DNA of 64,000 bases from an uncultured Clostridia bacterium. Lineage in GTDB: Bacteria > Bacillota > Clostridia > TANB77 > CAG-508. The translations under genes and the position numbers were made by a program. Shown piece by piece: positions 35,347 to 44,334 of the stretch. The stretch lies in the NCBI GenBank assembly GCA_944388805.1, contig CALXKE010000008.1, positions 1 through 64,000 on the forward strand, read 5' to 3'. How positions within the stretch are numbered: the stretch's first letter is position 1; each line of letters opens with the position of its first letter. Below the pieces are notes generated by a model, which saw nothing but the letters and a program-made list of their open reading frames with translations, was not told where the DNA came from and did not search any database.

Positions 35347-35369
35347 AAATATTAGAAGGAGTGAAGAGG

Positions 35370-36398
35370 TTGAAAAGAAAGATTTTAAAAATAGGAATAA
35401 TAATTAGTTTAATTTGTATGTTAATGGTATTAACAGGATGTGGAAATCAAAAACAAAATCAAAATGAAACCCAAGAAGTAGAAAAAAATAGTAAATTATC
35501 TGAAGTACAAGTGGGAGATTATGTATCATATAAAGCAGAAGTAGGAAAATCATATACTGCTAAAAGTGATAGGACAGGTTATAGTAAAGATCAAGAAGTT
35601 AAAGTTAAAGGAGATGAAAAATGGAGAGTATTTAAAGTAAATGATAATGGAACAGTTGATTTAATTTCAGCAAATGGAATAGGAACAAGTACAAGAGAAC
35701 AAATTCAATTTGTAGGAGAAAATGGATATAATAATGCTCAAAACGAGATAAACAATATGGTACAAATTTATGGTACAAATGAATTTGCCGAGAGTGTTAG
35801 AACAATGAACGAAGAAGATGTGAAATCATTAATAAATCTTAAAGATAATGTAGTTGCACTTGAAGAAGAATATAAGATAGATTTATCAGATTGCGAAACG
35901 GATGAAGATTTATGGAAAGCAATTAATCAAGCAGAAGATCAGAATTACCAAAAAGAATTTACAATAAATGGAGAAAATATTATTGACAATACTGGAATAG
36001 ATTCTGAGATTCTTAGAAGTTCTAAATTTGATAAAGTTAATTTGAATATAGATTCTACAGCAAAAAAAATTTTAGATTACAAAGAAGAAAGTGATGGTTA
36101 TCTAATTGGAGATATATGGTTAGGAGAACAAAAAACAAGAATTAGTGAAGTGGGATATAATGATGCAGATTATAAAGTAGAACAAGGAATTTCTTATTAC
36201 TATTATTCAGGAGACAATTCAATATCTTTAGGGATGTTTGAATTATATACTAAAAATTTTGGAAAAGATACTCAAAAGTTAGAAAATGAATATGATGGAA
36301 ATGGAAATGCATATATTAGACCAATTGTAACAATTAAAAAAGATGTAAAAATTGATGGTGGTACAGGAACAGAAACAGATCCATATATATTAAAATAA
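35370..36398 (+). CDS. Lipoprotein with DUF6273-like domain (paralogue B)
   Basis: About 342 residues with LTGC lipobox (C24). The domain VQVGDYVSYKAEVGKSYTAK (shortened), EKWRVFKVNDNGTVDLIS and the end RPIVTIKKDV...GTGTETDPYILK mirror the lipoprotein at 23679 over its whole length. A TTG start at 35370 fits AAGGAG 8-9 nt upstream better than the GTG at 35361, which lies against the ribosome binding site. Both copies are intact, consistent with module duplication. Confidence 0.8.
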   Translation: MKRKILKIGIIISLICMLMVLTGCGNQKQNQNETQEVEKNSKLSEVQVGDYVSYKAEVGKSYTAKSDRTGYSKDQEVKVKGDEKWRVFKVNDNGTVDLISANGIGTSTREQIQFVGENGYNNAQNEINNMVQIYGTNEFAESVRTMNEEDVKSLINLKDNVVALEEEYKIDLSDCETDEDLWKAINQAEDQNYQKEFTINGENIIDNTGIDSEILRSSKFDKVNLNIDSTAKKILDYKEESDGYLIGDIWLGEQKTRISEVGYNDADYKVEQGISYYYYSGDNSISLGMFELYTKNFGKDTQKLENEYDGNGNAYIRPIVTIKKDVKIDGGTGTETDPYILK

Positions 36399-36431
36399 AA
36401 AAGGCATAATCTCGTAAATTCCTAAATATAG

Positions 36432-36467
36432 TAGATAGAGTTACTTCAAAAAGTAGCTCTATTTTTT
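36432..36467 (+). terminator. Module terminator after module 5
   Basis: ATAGAGTTACTT and AAGTAGCTCTAT pair, followed by six T. Confidence 0.75.
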
Positions 36468-36486
36468 AAAAAATTATATAAAAATA

Positions 36487-36515
36487 TTCACAAAATTAGA
36501 TTTTTTTGGTATAAT
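36487..36515 (+). promoter_or_regulatory. Promoter of leader 6
   Basis: TTCACA (36487-36492) and TATAAT (36510-36515), 17-bp spacer, extended -10 TGG. Confidence 0.8.
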
Positions 36516-36521
36516 CTAAAA

Positions 36522-36721
36522 GAAAAAATAAAAAAAGAGAAAGGAAGTAGGTACAAAAATGATAAAAAGTCTTGAAACCGTTGCAGGAGTAACACACACA
36601 CACACAATCACTTTTAGATAACGAAATTGCTGGTAATAGCAAGACTTTTGGTGTACCTAAAAATAGAAGAAACCTTAAATATAATCGTATTTAATCACGA
36701 TTATGTTTTGGGTTTCTTTTT
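36522..36721 (+). ncRNA. CA-leader RNA, copy 6 (separated from its gene by an IS)
   Basis: AGTCTTG/CAAGACT, hairpin TTGCTG-GTAA-TAGCAA (one G-U pair), AGGTA/TACCT and (CA)7 at 36592-36605. The terminator uses a different but still fully paired sequence, AGAAACCTT with GGGTTTCT and ATCGT with ACGAT. The expected ribosome binding site does not follow, because the IS110 element has been inserted downstream. Confidence 0.82.
36592..36605 (+). repeat. (CA)7 tract in leader 6
   Basis: Seven AC units, the shortest uninterrupted tract of the family. Confidence 0.9.
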
Positions 36722-36773
36722 GCTTTCTAAAAATAATTTTTTAAGCATCCTGTAATAAATGAAAAATGAACTT

Positions 36774-36804
36774 TGACAACAAAATACCCCCTAATATATA
36801 ATTT
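36774..36804 (+). promoter_or_regulatory. Transposase promoter
   Basis: TTGACA and TATAAT separated by 18 bp lie about 60-90 bp before the transposase start. An ATAGAC/GTCTAT hairpin (about 36811-36834) follows, between promoter and ribosome binding site. Confidence 0.6.
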
Positions 36805-36860
36805 CAATATAGACAACAAACTCAAAAGTCTATGAAATTAATATATTGGAGGTAAGAATA

Positions 36861-38144
36861 ATGACTAAATCACAAAATTTAAAATTTGATGCTATTGAAA
36901 ACACAGATGCAATCGTAGGAATAGACATAGCAAAAAATGTACATTGGGCAGGAATAATCCTACCAAATGGGAAAGAAATAAAAAAATCTTTCTCTTTTAA
37001 TAATAACAAAATAGGTTTCAAAAGTCTAGTAGAAACAGTAAAAAATGTTTTAACAATGTTGAACTTTAAAAAAGTAATAATAGGAATGGAGCCAACAGGA
37101 CACTACTGGAAATGTTGTGCAAGGTACTTAAAGAAAATAGAATGGATAAAAGTAGTAACAGTAAATCCATACCATGTTAAGAATTCAAAAGAGTTTGATG
37201 ATAATTGCCAGACAAAGAGTGATAAAAAGGACTGTATGACAATAGCAAGACTAATAAAGGATGCAAGATATTTTGAACCATATCTACCAGAAGGAATATG
37301 GGCAGAATTAAGAAATTTATCAAATACAAGAGCAGAAATAGTAAGAAAACAAAATGCAGTAAAGAATAGACTAGTGGCAACAATGGACGAATATTTTCCA
37401 GAATACACAAAAGTATTCAAACAAATATTAAGTAGAACATCAGAAGAAATACTAAAAGAATGTCCATTTCCTGAAGACATAAAAAGCAAAGGAGAAGAGG
37501 ATTTACTAAAGCATATAAAGAAAACAGTTAAAAGAGGATATACAAAAAAACAAGTAGAAAAAATATACAAAGCAGCAGAAGAAAGTATAGGAACAGAAGA
37601 AGGAATCAACGGAGCTAAATTTCAAATAAAAATGTATATTGAAGAAGCAGAAATGTTAAAGAAACAAATAAAAATGACAGAGGAAGAATTAGAAAAGCAA
37701 CTAAAAGAAACAGGATTTTATGAAAGTATAATAAGCATAAAAGGAATAGGAGTAGTAAGTGCAGCAATGTTCATAGGAGAAATAGGAGACATCAATAGAT
37801 TTGATAGTTATGAGCAAATAAGAAGATATGCAGGATTAAATCTAGTAGAAAATAGTTCAGGAACACATAAAGGAAGAACAACAATATCGAAAAGAGGAAG
37901 AAGTCTGTTAAGAAGTATATTGTATAGAATGGCATTCACAATGGTTAATAAAAATGAGGAGATAAAAGAACTGTACAGATATTTAACTACAAGAAAAGAA
38001 AATCAACTAAAGAAGAAGCAAGCAATAGTAGCAGTAATAGGAAAGATATTACAAATCATATATGCAGTAGTAAGCAAAAATGAAGAATATAAGGCTACAA
38101 GAGTATTTACACAAAATAGATTAGCACAACTAAAAGTGGCATAA
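36861..38144 (+). CDS. IS110-family transposase (DEDD recombinase)
   Basis: A 427-residue transposase with the two IS110 domains. The N-terminal RuvC-like DEDD domain has D22 in VGIDIAKN, E in IGMEPTGHYW and the D residues of FDDNCQTKSDKKDC. The C-terminal Transposase_20 domain has IKGIGVVSAAMFIGEIGD, YAGLN and the serine region ENSSGTHKGR. The start at 36861 follows GGAGG. IS110 enzymes insert without target duplication under guidance of a bridge RNA encoded in the element ends. It appears intact and separates leader 6 from its lipoprotein gene. Confidence 0.95.
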   Translation: MTKSQNLKFDAIENTDAIVGIDIAKNVHWAGIILPNGKEIKKSFSFNNNKIGFKSLVETVKNVLTMLNFKKVIIGMEPTGHYWKCCARYLKKIEWIKVVTVNPYHVKNSKEFDDNCQTKSDKKDCMTIARLIKDARYFEPYLPEGIWAELRNLSNTRAEIVRKQNAVKNRLVATMDEYFPEYTKVFKQILSRTSEEILKECPFPEDIKSKGEEDLLKHIKKTVKRGYTKKQVEKIYKAAEESIGTEEGINGAKFQIKMYIEEAEMLKKQIKMTEEELEKQLKETGFYESIISIKGIGVVSAAMFIGEIGDINRFDSYEQIRRYAGLNLVENSSGTHKGRTTISKRGRSLLRSILYRMAFTMVNKNEEIKELYRYLTTRKENQLKKKQAIVAVIGKILQIIYAVVSKNEEYKATRVFTQNRLAQLKVA

Positions 38145-38161
38145 ATATATTTAATTTAGCT

Positions 38162-38245
38162 AGATAAAAGTGACATGAGGGAGGATTCCCCCATAAGGCC
38201 TTAAATGAGCCAGTTTTTAAGCAGTAATGCCATGTCACTTTATCT
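38162..38245 (+). ncRNA. Structured RNA candidate at the IS110 right side (possible bridge RNA)
   Basis: AGATAAAAGTGACATG (38162-38177) and CATGTCACTTTATCT (38231-38245) form a stem of about 15 bp enclosing two smaller stem-loops (GGGAGG...CCCCC and CTTAAA...TTTAAG). Directly downstream of an IS110-family transposase this is where IS1111-type bridge RNAs are found. Guide loops would lie between the inner stems. It could also be a terminator-like structure, but no T-run follows. Confidence 0.5.
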
Positions 38246-38481
38246 TTATACATTGAACGAAGGATGGTAAGGACTGATTTAAGCAGATCCAGAGAGAAAA
38301 GATAGGGTTAATGGTAAAGAAAGATTCTAGGTAAATTCAAATTAAATAAAATGATTAAAAGTACACTTTTTAGTGTGTCTATTAAAGATGTTATTAAATT
38401 TATTAAAATAAAATAAAAAACTAAGATAAATGAAGATATCGAGAGATAATTAATTCATTTATAGAGATAGGGGGAATTAAA
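38246..38481. other. IS110 right flank and module 6 remainder, no gene
   Basis: About 235 bp without a gene. It should contain the right end of the IS and the rest of the module 6 leader-to-gene spacer (AGGGGGAATT survives at its end). The IS boundary cannot be placed because IS110 elements leave no target duplication. Confidence 0.5.
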
Positions 38482-39693
38482 TTGAAAAAGAAAAAATTAA
38501 GTATTGGAGTGATAATAATAACAATAATAACATTATTATTGTTGACTGGATGCGAAAATGAAAATAATACGGAATTAAAAAACGAAGAGGGAACATCCGA
38601 AACTTTGGAAATAACAAACAATAATAATAAAAATCTATACTTAGTAACAGACGAAAATAATAAATATGGTTTTATTGATGAAAATGGAAACGTAATAATT
38701 GATCTTCAATATGATGAGGCATCACAGTTTGAAGAAGGATTTGCAGGAGTAAAAAAAGATGAAAAGTATGGTCTTATAGATAGTAGTGGAAATGAGATAA
38801 CTAATTTTGAATATGATGAAGTAAATACATTTTCTGATGGATTAGCAAGTGTAAAACAAGGAGAAAAATGGGGATTTATAGACAATCAAGGAAATGTGGT
38901 AATTGATTTTAAATATAGTAGAGGATCATATTTTTTAGATGGCTTAGCAGTAGTCATGGATGAAAATAGAAATACTGGTGTAATAGACAAACAGGGAAAC
39001 ACAGTTATAGATTTTGGAAAATACGAATATATTAGTGAATTCAGTAATGGCATGGCAATGATAGAAACTGATGGAAAAAGTGGATTCATAAATAAAGATG
39101 GAGAAGTAGTTATAGAATGTGAATATGATAGTGCAAGCGATTTTTACAACGGATTAGCAAGAGTTGGAAAGGTTAGCAATGGAGAAACAAAATATGGAGT
39201 AATAGATAAGCAAGGAAATATAGTAGCTAACTTAGAATATGATAATATTACAATTTCTAATAATTCAATAGCATTAGATGGATTGATAATTGCCGAAAAG
39301 AATGGAAAATATGGTTTTTTGGATGAAAAAGGAAATATTGGTATTGATTTTATTTATGACAATGTAAAATATTTTTCAGAAGATCTATCAGCGGTAGAAC
39401 AGAATGGAAAATGGGGATTTATTGATAGAAAAGGAAATACAGTTATTAAGTTTCAATATGATGATGCAGGATATTTTTCAGAAGATTTAGTAGCTGTAAA
39501 ACAAAATGATAAATGGGGATATATAAATAAAAATGGGGAAACAGTTATTGATTTTGGATATAAAGAAGCTAGTTCTTTTAAAGATGGGATATCAATAGTA
39601 TCTAGCCAAGATGAAAAGTATAAATTAATAGATAAAGAGGGAATAGATAGAAGTTCTGAATATAAATCTATAGCAAGACCAACAGACGAATAA
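38482..39693 (+). CDS. WG-repeat lipoprotein
   Basis: A 403-residue lipoprotein read from TTG with AGGGGGAATT 7 nt upstream and LTGC lipobox (C24). From about residue 55 it contains roughly ten WG-type repeats (KYGFIDENGNVIIDLQYD, KWGFIDNQGNVVIDFKYS, KWGYINKNGETVIDF), several with the canonical WG. It is closely related to the protein at 29849. The IS110 insertion upstream has cut it off from leader 6, so its expression may have changed. Confidence 0.88.
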   Translation: MKKKKLSIGVIIITIITLLLLTGCENENNTELKNEEGTSETLEITNNNNKNLYLVTDENNKYGFIDENGNVIIDLQYDEASQFEEGFAGVKKDEKYGLIDSSGNEITNFEYDEVNTFSDGLASVKQGEKWGFIDNQGNVVIDFKYSRGSYFLDGLAVVMDENRNTGVIDKQGNTVIDFGKYEYISEFSNGMAMIETDGKSGFINKDGEVVIECEYDSASDFYNGLARVGKVSNGETKYGVIDKQGNIVANLEYDNITISNNSIALDGLIIAEKNGKYGFLDEKGNIGIDFIYDNVKYFSEDLSAVEQNGKWGFIDRKGNTVIKFQYDDAGYFSEDLVAVKQNDKWGYINKNGETVIDFGYKEASSFKDGISIVSSQDEKYKLIDKEGIDRSSEYKSIARPTDE

Positions 39694-39767
39694 AAGAGAA
39701 ATATTTAATAAGTAAATTACAAAATCAGATATATAAATAAAAGACTAAATAATGTATGGAGGAAAAA

Positions 39768-40655
39768 ATGAGTATTTTAGAAGATATATTTTCTTCTTTT
39801 ATAGGAGGAATTGTTGCTTTTGCGGGAATAGTTATGTGGATATTGTTAATTCTTTTTGGTAACGGAATAATGGATCAAGCAATAGTTGTAGGAAATTTAA
39901 TTACAACATTCATTTTAGTTGGATTATGGATTCACACGATTGTAGAATGGATAATTGATTTAGTCAAAGATAAACAACAAAAAAATTCTAACAGAATTTT
40001 TACGATTATAAAAATCGTAATTATAATATTAATTTTTATTGGATTTTTTATATATGGATATACACATCCTTACAATAATTTGGTATTTCATTATTCATAT
40101 ATTCCAATATTTAGTGCAATACATACTATGTGGATTCCTGCATTAGTATTATTCTTAATCAATGGAGTTGTAGGAAAAGGAAAAGTTACAAATAAAATTT
40201 CAGGATTATTAGGAATTATTGGAATGTGGTTATTAGCAATATTGGTTTCATTTTTTATAGGACAAATAATAACAGGTTGCTTAGGATTTTTCTGGGGAAT
40301 AGATGAAACTAAAGGATTATACAATAATATTTGTTATTATGAAAATTTAGGAAATCCTTTTGCTAGAGAATATGACGAAGTTTTAGAAGATGCAAATGAG
40401 GCATTAGATAAATATAGGAGTGATTTGAAAAGTCAGAATCAAGATAATTCAATAGCAAATATTATTGAATTACTAATGGTAGATCCAGATTTTAAAGATG
40501 ATTATCTTTCAGAGTACAGGTTAACTTGTTGGGATTTTGAAAAACTAGAAAATGGAGATTTAAAATATATTATAAGAGATAATGAAGAAAAAGAACATAA
40601 ATGGACAGTATTATTAAAAAAGGACAGAGAAAATTTTGAGAAATTTGTAGAATGA
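39768..40655 (+). CDS. Polytopic membrane protein, unknown function
   Basis: A 295-residue protein with about five membrane helices in the first 180 residues and a soluble C-terminal domain (AREYDEVLEDANEALDKYRS, YRLTCWDFEKLENGDLKYII). ATG 39768 is chosen over 39756 because GGAGG lies just upstream. It is the last gene of module 6. No family is recognised. Confidence 0.6.
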   Translation: MSILEDIFSSFIGGIVAFAGIVMWILLILFGNGIMDQAIVVGNLITTFILVGLWIHTIVEWIIDLVKDKQQKNSNRIFTIIKIVIIILIFIGFFIYGYTHPYNNLVFHYSYIPIFSAIHTMWIPALVLFLINGVVGKGKVTNKISGLLGIIGMWLLAILVSFFIGQIITGCLGFFWGIDETKGLYNNICYYENLGNPFAREYDEVLEDANEALDKYRSDLKSQNQDNSIANIIELLMVDPDFKDDYLSEYRLTCWDFEKLENGDLKYIIRDNEEKEHKWTVLLKKDRENFEKFVE

Positions 40656-40689
40656 TATTATTGAAAAGTAAGAAATTTACTTGGTTAAA

Positions 40690-40731
40690 AAAGATAGAGT
40701 TCACTACAAAAGAGTTACTCTATCTTTTTTT
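40690..40731 (+). terminator. Module terminator after module 6
   Basis: AAGATAGAGT and ACTCTATCTT form a 10-bp stem followed by T's. Same family as 24679. Confidence 0.85.
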
Positions 40732-40750
40732 GCAATATTTGCACGATATC

Positions 40751-40779
40751 TTCACAAAAATATTTTTTTTTGCTATAAT
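40751..40779 (+). promoter_or_regulatory. Promoter of leader 7
   Basis: TTCACA (40751-40756) and TATAAT (40774-40779), 17-bp spacer. Confidence 0.8.
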
Positions 40780-40785
40780 ATAAAA

Positions 40786-40985
40786 GAACAAAAAAAGAAA
40801 GTAGGTATAGAAAATGTTTAAAAGTCTTGAAACCGTTGGGAGAGTAACACACACACACACACACAAGCATTTTTAGATAACGGAATTGCTAGAAATAGCA
40901 AGGCTTTTAGTGTACCTAAAAATATAAAGAACTTAGAATATAACTGTAATTAAAACAGGTGTATTTTAGGTTCTTTTTTGTTTTC
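40786..40985 (+). ncRNA. CA-leader RNA, copy 7
   Basis: CCGTT/AACGG fully paired, AGTCTTG/CAAGGCT paired with a G-U wobble, hairpin TTGCTA-GAAA-TAGCAA, (CA)9 at 40847-40864. The terminator AAGAACTTAGAAT...ATTTTAGGTTCTT plus six T is followed by AGGGGGAATT and the start codon at 41016. The 5' part is shorter than in the other copies. Confidence 0.8.
40847..40864 (+). repeat. (CA)9 tract in leader 7
   Basis: Nine uninterrupted AC units. Confidence 0.9.
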
Positions 40986-41015
40986 TAAAAACAGAATAAG
41001 GGGGAATTAGGAAAA

Positions 41016-42029
41016 ATGAAAAAGAAAATTTTAGGAGTATTAATTGTAATTATACTGATAATTACATTAATTAGTCTTACAGGATGTGGAAATGATTCGA
41101 ACGAACAAAACAGTGATAATGGAAAGAACACATCAAATATGGAAGATGTGGAATTGTATCCAGTAAAAGATGAGGAAACAGATATGTTTGGATATGTAGA
41201 CAATAAAGGAAAATGGGTAATCGAACCTAAATATGAATCAGCTTCTGGATTTGACCCAGAAACTGGTCTAGCATTGGTTTGGACTTCTAATGAAGGCTTT
41301 AATCATGGTTTCATCAATAAAAAAGGAGAAATGGTAATAGAAGACAAATATGGACGTGGTACAAGCTCATTTTATAATGGTTATGCAGTAGTAGAAACAG
41401 AAATCAAAGGAGGAAGTTCTAATACATATTATACGAAAATGTTAATTGATAAAGACCAAAATATAATTATTCCAGATGAAAAATATATTGAAATGACTGA
41501 TGTTTCTAAAAATGGATTAGTAGGAGTAGTTTATGATGCTGGAATGCAATATATTAAACTAGATGGTACATTAGCATTTGATAAAAAATTTGGTTCAAAT
41601 GGAACAGGTTTTAATGCAAATGGTATTGCAGCAGTTGAAACAGCAGTTTTATCTAATAGTTATATACTAATTGATGAACAAGGAAATCAAATTGGAGATA
41701 AAACATATGGCGAAATCACTAAATTGAATGATAACAACTATGGTTTTGCACATAATATCGATGGGTATGCAATAATTAATGGAAATGGAGAATTTTTATC
41801 AGAACACATTTATGAGTACACATCGGAATTTAATAATAGTAATATAGCGATGGTTAAAACTGAAAATAAAAATAAATGGCATTTAATTAATAACGAAGGT
41901 AAAGAGATAAATGATAATACTTATAAATTATATCAATTACTATTAGATGGCAAATGGGTTGTAACTTTAGAAGATGGAAAACATCAAATATTAAATGCTG
42001 ATGGAAGCATTTTAGTAGATACTTTTTAA
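41016..42029 (+). CDS. WG-like repeat lipoprotein
   Basis: A 337-residue lipoprotein with LTGC lipobox (C24). The outer part contains WG-like units (MFGYVDNKGKWVIEPKYES, NHGFINKKGEMVIEDKYG, YAIINGNGEFLSEHIYE) that are less regular than in the proteins at 29849 and 38482. It is the first gene after leader 7. Confidence 0.82.
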   Translation: MKKKILGVLIVIILIITLISLTGCGNDSNEQNSDNGKNTSNMEDVELYPVKDEETDMFGYVDNKGKWVIEPKYESASGFDPETGLALVWTSNEGFNHGFINKKGEMVIEDKYGRGTSSFYNGYAVVETEIKGGSSNTYYTKMLIDKDQNIIIPDEKYIEMTDVSKNGLVGVVYDAGMQYIKLDGTLAFDKKFGSNGTGFNANGIAAVETAVLSNSYILIDEQGNQIGDKTYGEITKLNDNNYGFAHNIDGYAIINGNGEFLSEHIYEYTSEFNNSNIAMVKTENKNKWHLINNEGKEINDNTYKLYQLLLDGKWVVTLEDGKHQILNADGSILVDTF

Positions 42030-42088
42030 TCAGTATCATAATAGTAATTACAAATAAAATTTTAGTTAAATGAAAAAAAGGTGAAAAA

Positions 42089-42700
42089 ATGAAAAAGATT
42101 ATTTTAACTATTGGAATGATTTTGATAATGGGAACATTGTTATGTATTCTTACAGGATGTAAAGAAAATCAAGAAGAGAATATAAAAAATACGAATGATA
42201 TGACAGAATCTAACATAAATAATGCAGGAAACAATATAGAAGATACTAATAATCATCAAGAAAATACAATAAAAAATGAAACGAATACATCTAACAATAT
42301 TCAAGCATCTAATTCAAAAGAAGATAAGAATACATCAAAAAATGATAATGAACAAACAAAAGAAAAGAATGAAACAACAACAAATACACCAAAGAAAACA
42401 ACATTTAATGTAGGAAAGTACACCCTACATTATGGGAAATACAAAGGTAGTGGTACTAAATTAATAGATACTAGTATAGTTAGTGCAACTATTATAGTTA
42501 ATTTAAAAGAAGATGGAACATATACATATACTTCAACAAATCAAAAAGTAAGTGAAGACCGTTCTGGAACATATGAAATTAAAAATAATAATGTAATAGT
42601 TCTTAATGCAGATGAGCCTTTGGAATATACAGTTATGGGAAATGATTATCTTATAGAAAGACAGTCAAGTGGATTTACATTTCACTATCAAGAAAATTAA
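42089..42700 (+). CDS. Lipoprotein with long Asn/Thr/Lys linker and small beta domain
   Basis: A 203-residue lipoprotein with LTGC lipobox (C24), a low-complexity linker (about 25-110) and a C-terminal domain (LHYGKYKGSGTKLID, NLKEDGTYTYTSTNQ, GTYEIKNNNVIVL) paralogous to that of the lipoprotein at 25698. The linker probably lifts the domain through the cell wall. The ribosome binding site is AAAAGGTGA. Confidence 0.75.
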   Translation: MKKIILTIGMILIMGTLLCILTGCKENQEENIKNTNDMTESNINNAGNNIEDTNNHQENTIKNETNTSNNIQASNSKEDKNTSKNDNEQTKEKNETTTNTPKKTTFNVGKYTLHYGKYKGSGTKLIDTSIVSATIIVNLKEDGTYTYTSTNQKVSEDRSGTYEIKNNNVIVLNADEPLEYTVMGNDYLIERQSSGFTFHYQEN

Positions 42701-42730
42701 ATATATGAAATGAAAATGGAGGAAAAAAGG

Positions 42731-43171
42731 ATGAAAAAGAAAATTTTAAGTGTAAGTATAATAATAGCATTATTAATGTCAATGTTAGTAATGTTAACAG
42801 GATGTGGTAGTGATACTGCTCAATATGATGAAAACGGAGAATATGCTCAATACATAGAAAAAATCAGAAATACGAAAAGTGTGACAAAGTATGGAATGCA
42901 TACTTATGGAGAATTATTTGATGCTATATTAAAAAATTCAAAATGGGATCATTATTCAAATTATTTAGGAAATGGAAGTGAAGTAGCCATTAGTGTAACA
43001 GGTGAAAATAAAAATACTGGAGATGACATTGAATTTGTATTTGTAACTCGTACAAATAGTGATACAGTAGGATTTGAAAGTGGTACAAAAAATGGCGAAA
43101 GTGTTGATGTATATGACTTAAGTGAAGAATTACTAGAGGTAGCATATGAAGAATTAGGAGGAGAAGAATAA
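42731..43171 (+). CDS. Small lipoprotein (paralogue of the 45091 product)
   Basis: A 146-residue lipoprotein with LTGC lipobox (C25). The mature domain (YGMHTYGELFDAILKNSKWD, VAISVTGENKNTGDDIEFVF) matches the lipoprotein at 45091 in order and spacing. ATG 42731 has GGAGG upstream. The function is unknown. Confidence 0.75.
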   Translation: MKKKILSVSIIIALLMSMLVMLTGCGSDTAQYDENGEYAQYIEKIRNTKSVTKYGMHTYGELFDAILKNSKWDHYSNYLGNGSEVAISVTGENKNTGDDIEFVFVTRTNSDTVGFESGTKNGESVDVYDLSEELLEVAYEELGGEE

Positions 43172-43211
43172 ATTAACAAGGGCATAAAATAAAATTTACA
43201 AGGAGAAATTT

Positions 43212-44003
43212 ATGGAAAAAATTGATTTTAAAGAACGTTTTCATGATTTAACAGATAAAATCAAGTTTGGGTTTATAAATAATAAATTTACAGCAATTTT
43301 AGGAATATGCACAATTATTCCCATTATTATTAGTTTAAATGTATGGGATGGTAATGCTATTATAGGACTTGCAGTAGTTCCAATTTTATATAGGATAATT
43401 TGTAATATTATTCTATGGATTATAAAGAAAAAAGGCAGACCAGAAAATACAAGACTATTTAACAATATAAGTAGAATATCAGTATTTATTGGATTTTTTA
43501 TTTTAGCATGTTTAAGTACAGCGTTAGGAAGAGAAGAAATGGGATTTATTGAAATGATACTCTTATGTATATGTATAGCTTATTTTGATAAATTACTAAT
43601 TCTTATATTTAAAGCTATTACTGGTGTAGCATTTAATGGAGTTATTTTTAGTTCAGATTCAAGTGTTGAGAGTGTAGATTCATTAATTAATGAAACAAAA
43701 ATTACTTTTGACAGAGCTGATGGTAGCAAAATTTATCAAGATGCAAATGGTAAAACGATTGGTATATCAAGATATAATAAAACAACAGGAGAAACGACTT
43801 ATTGGAATGAAAATATGCAGTATGTAGGAAAATCAGAAAAAGATAATAACGGTAATGAAAGATATTTTGATAGTAAGCTTAATTATAAAGGTCAAAGTGA
43901 AAAGAACAGTAATGGATATACAACATATTATGATGAAAAATTAAATTATAAAGGAAAATCCAGAAGTAATAGTAATGGAACAGATAGTTATTTAAAAAAA
44001 TAA
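43212..44003 (+). CDS. Membrane protein with C-terminal MORN-like short repeats
   Basis: A 263-residue protein with about four membrane helices (about 25-160) and a polar C-terminal part made of about four short repeats of roughly 20 residues: YQDANGKTIGISRYN, YWNENMQYVGKSEKD, YFDSKLNYKGQSEKN, YYDEKLNYKGKSRSN. They resemble MORN or YD-like surface repeats. It closes module 7 with an AAGGAGAAA site. Confidence 0.65.
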   Translation: MEKIDFKERFHDLTDKIKFGFINNKFTAILGICTIIPIIISLNVWDGNAIIGLAVVPILYRIICNIILWIIKKKGRPENTRLFNNISRISVFIGFFILACLSTALGREEMGFIEMILLCICIAYFDKLLILIFKAITGVAFNGVIFSSDSSVESVDSLINETKITFDRADGSKIYQDANGKTIGISRYNKTTGETTYWNENMQYVGKSEKDNNGNERYFDSKLNYKGQSEKNSNGYTTYYDEKLNYKGKSRSNSNGTDSYLKK

Positions 44004-44059
44004 ATCCAATATTCATTGTGTATAAGGAGGCTCTGTTTTTATGAATTTTTCCAAAATTA

Positions 44060-44088
44060 TATACAATTTAAAAATATTTTGCTATAAT
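44060..44088 (+). promoter_or_regulatory. Promoter of leader 8 (degenerate -35)
   Basis: TATACA (44060-44065) and TATAAT (44083-44088), 17-bp spacer. The -35 is the only one in the family that departs from TTCACA. Confidence 0.6.
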
Positions 44089-44094
44089 ATTAAA

Positions 44095-44287
44095 GAATAG
44101 AAAAGAGAAAGGAAGGTACAAAAAAATTAAAAGCCTTGAAACCGTTGGGAGAGTAACACACAAACACACACAAGCGTTTTTAAACAACCAAATTGCAAGT
44201 AATTGCAAGGCTTTTTGCGTACCTAAAAATAGAAGAAACCTTGAATATAATCGTATTTAATCACGATTATGTTTTGGGTTTCTTTTT
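44095..44287 (+). ncRNA. CA-leader RNA, copy 8
   Basis: AGCCTTG/CAAGGCT, hairpin TTGCAA-GTAA-TTGCAA, terminator AGAAACCTT/GGGTTTCT with ATCGT/ACGAT as in copy 6. The tract is interrupted (ACACACAAACACACAC), and the ATG present in other copies before AAAAG is missing, which argues against a conserved leader peptide. An AAAGGGGAG site follows the terminator. Confidence 0.8.
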
Positions 44288-44334
44288 ACTTTTTAAACAT
44301 ATTTAATAATCAAGGAAAGGGGAGTTAATAGTAT

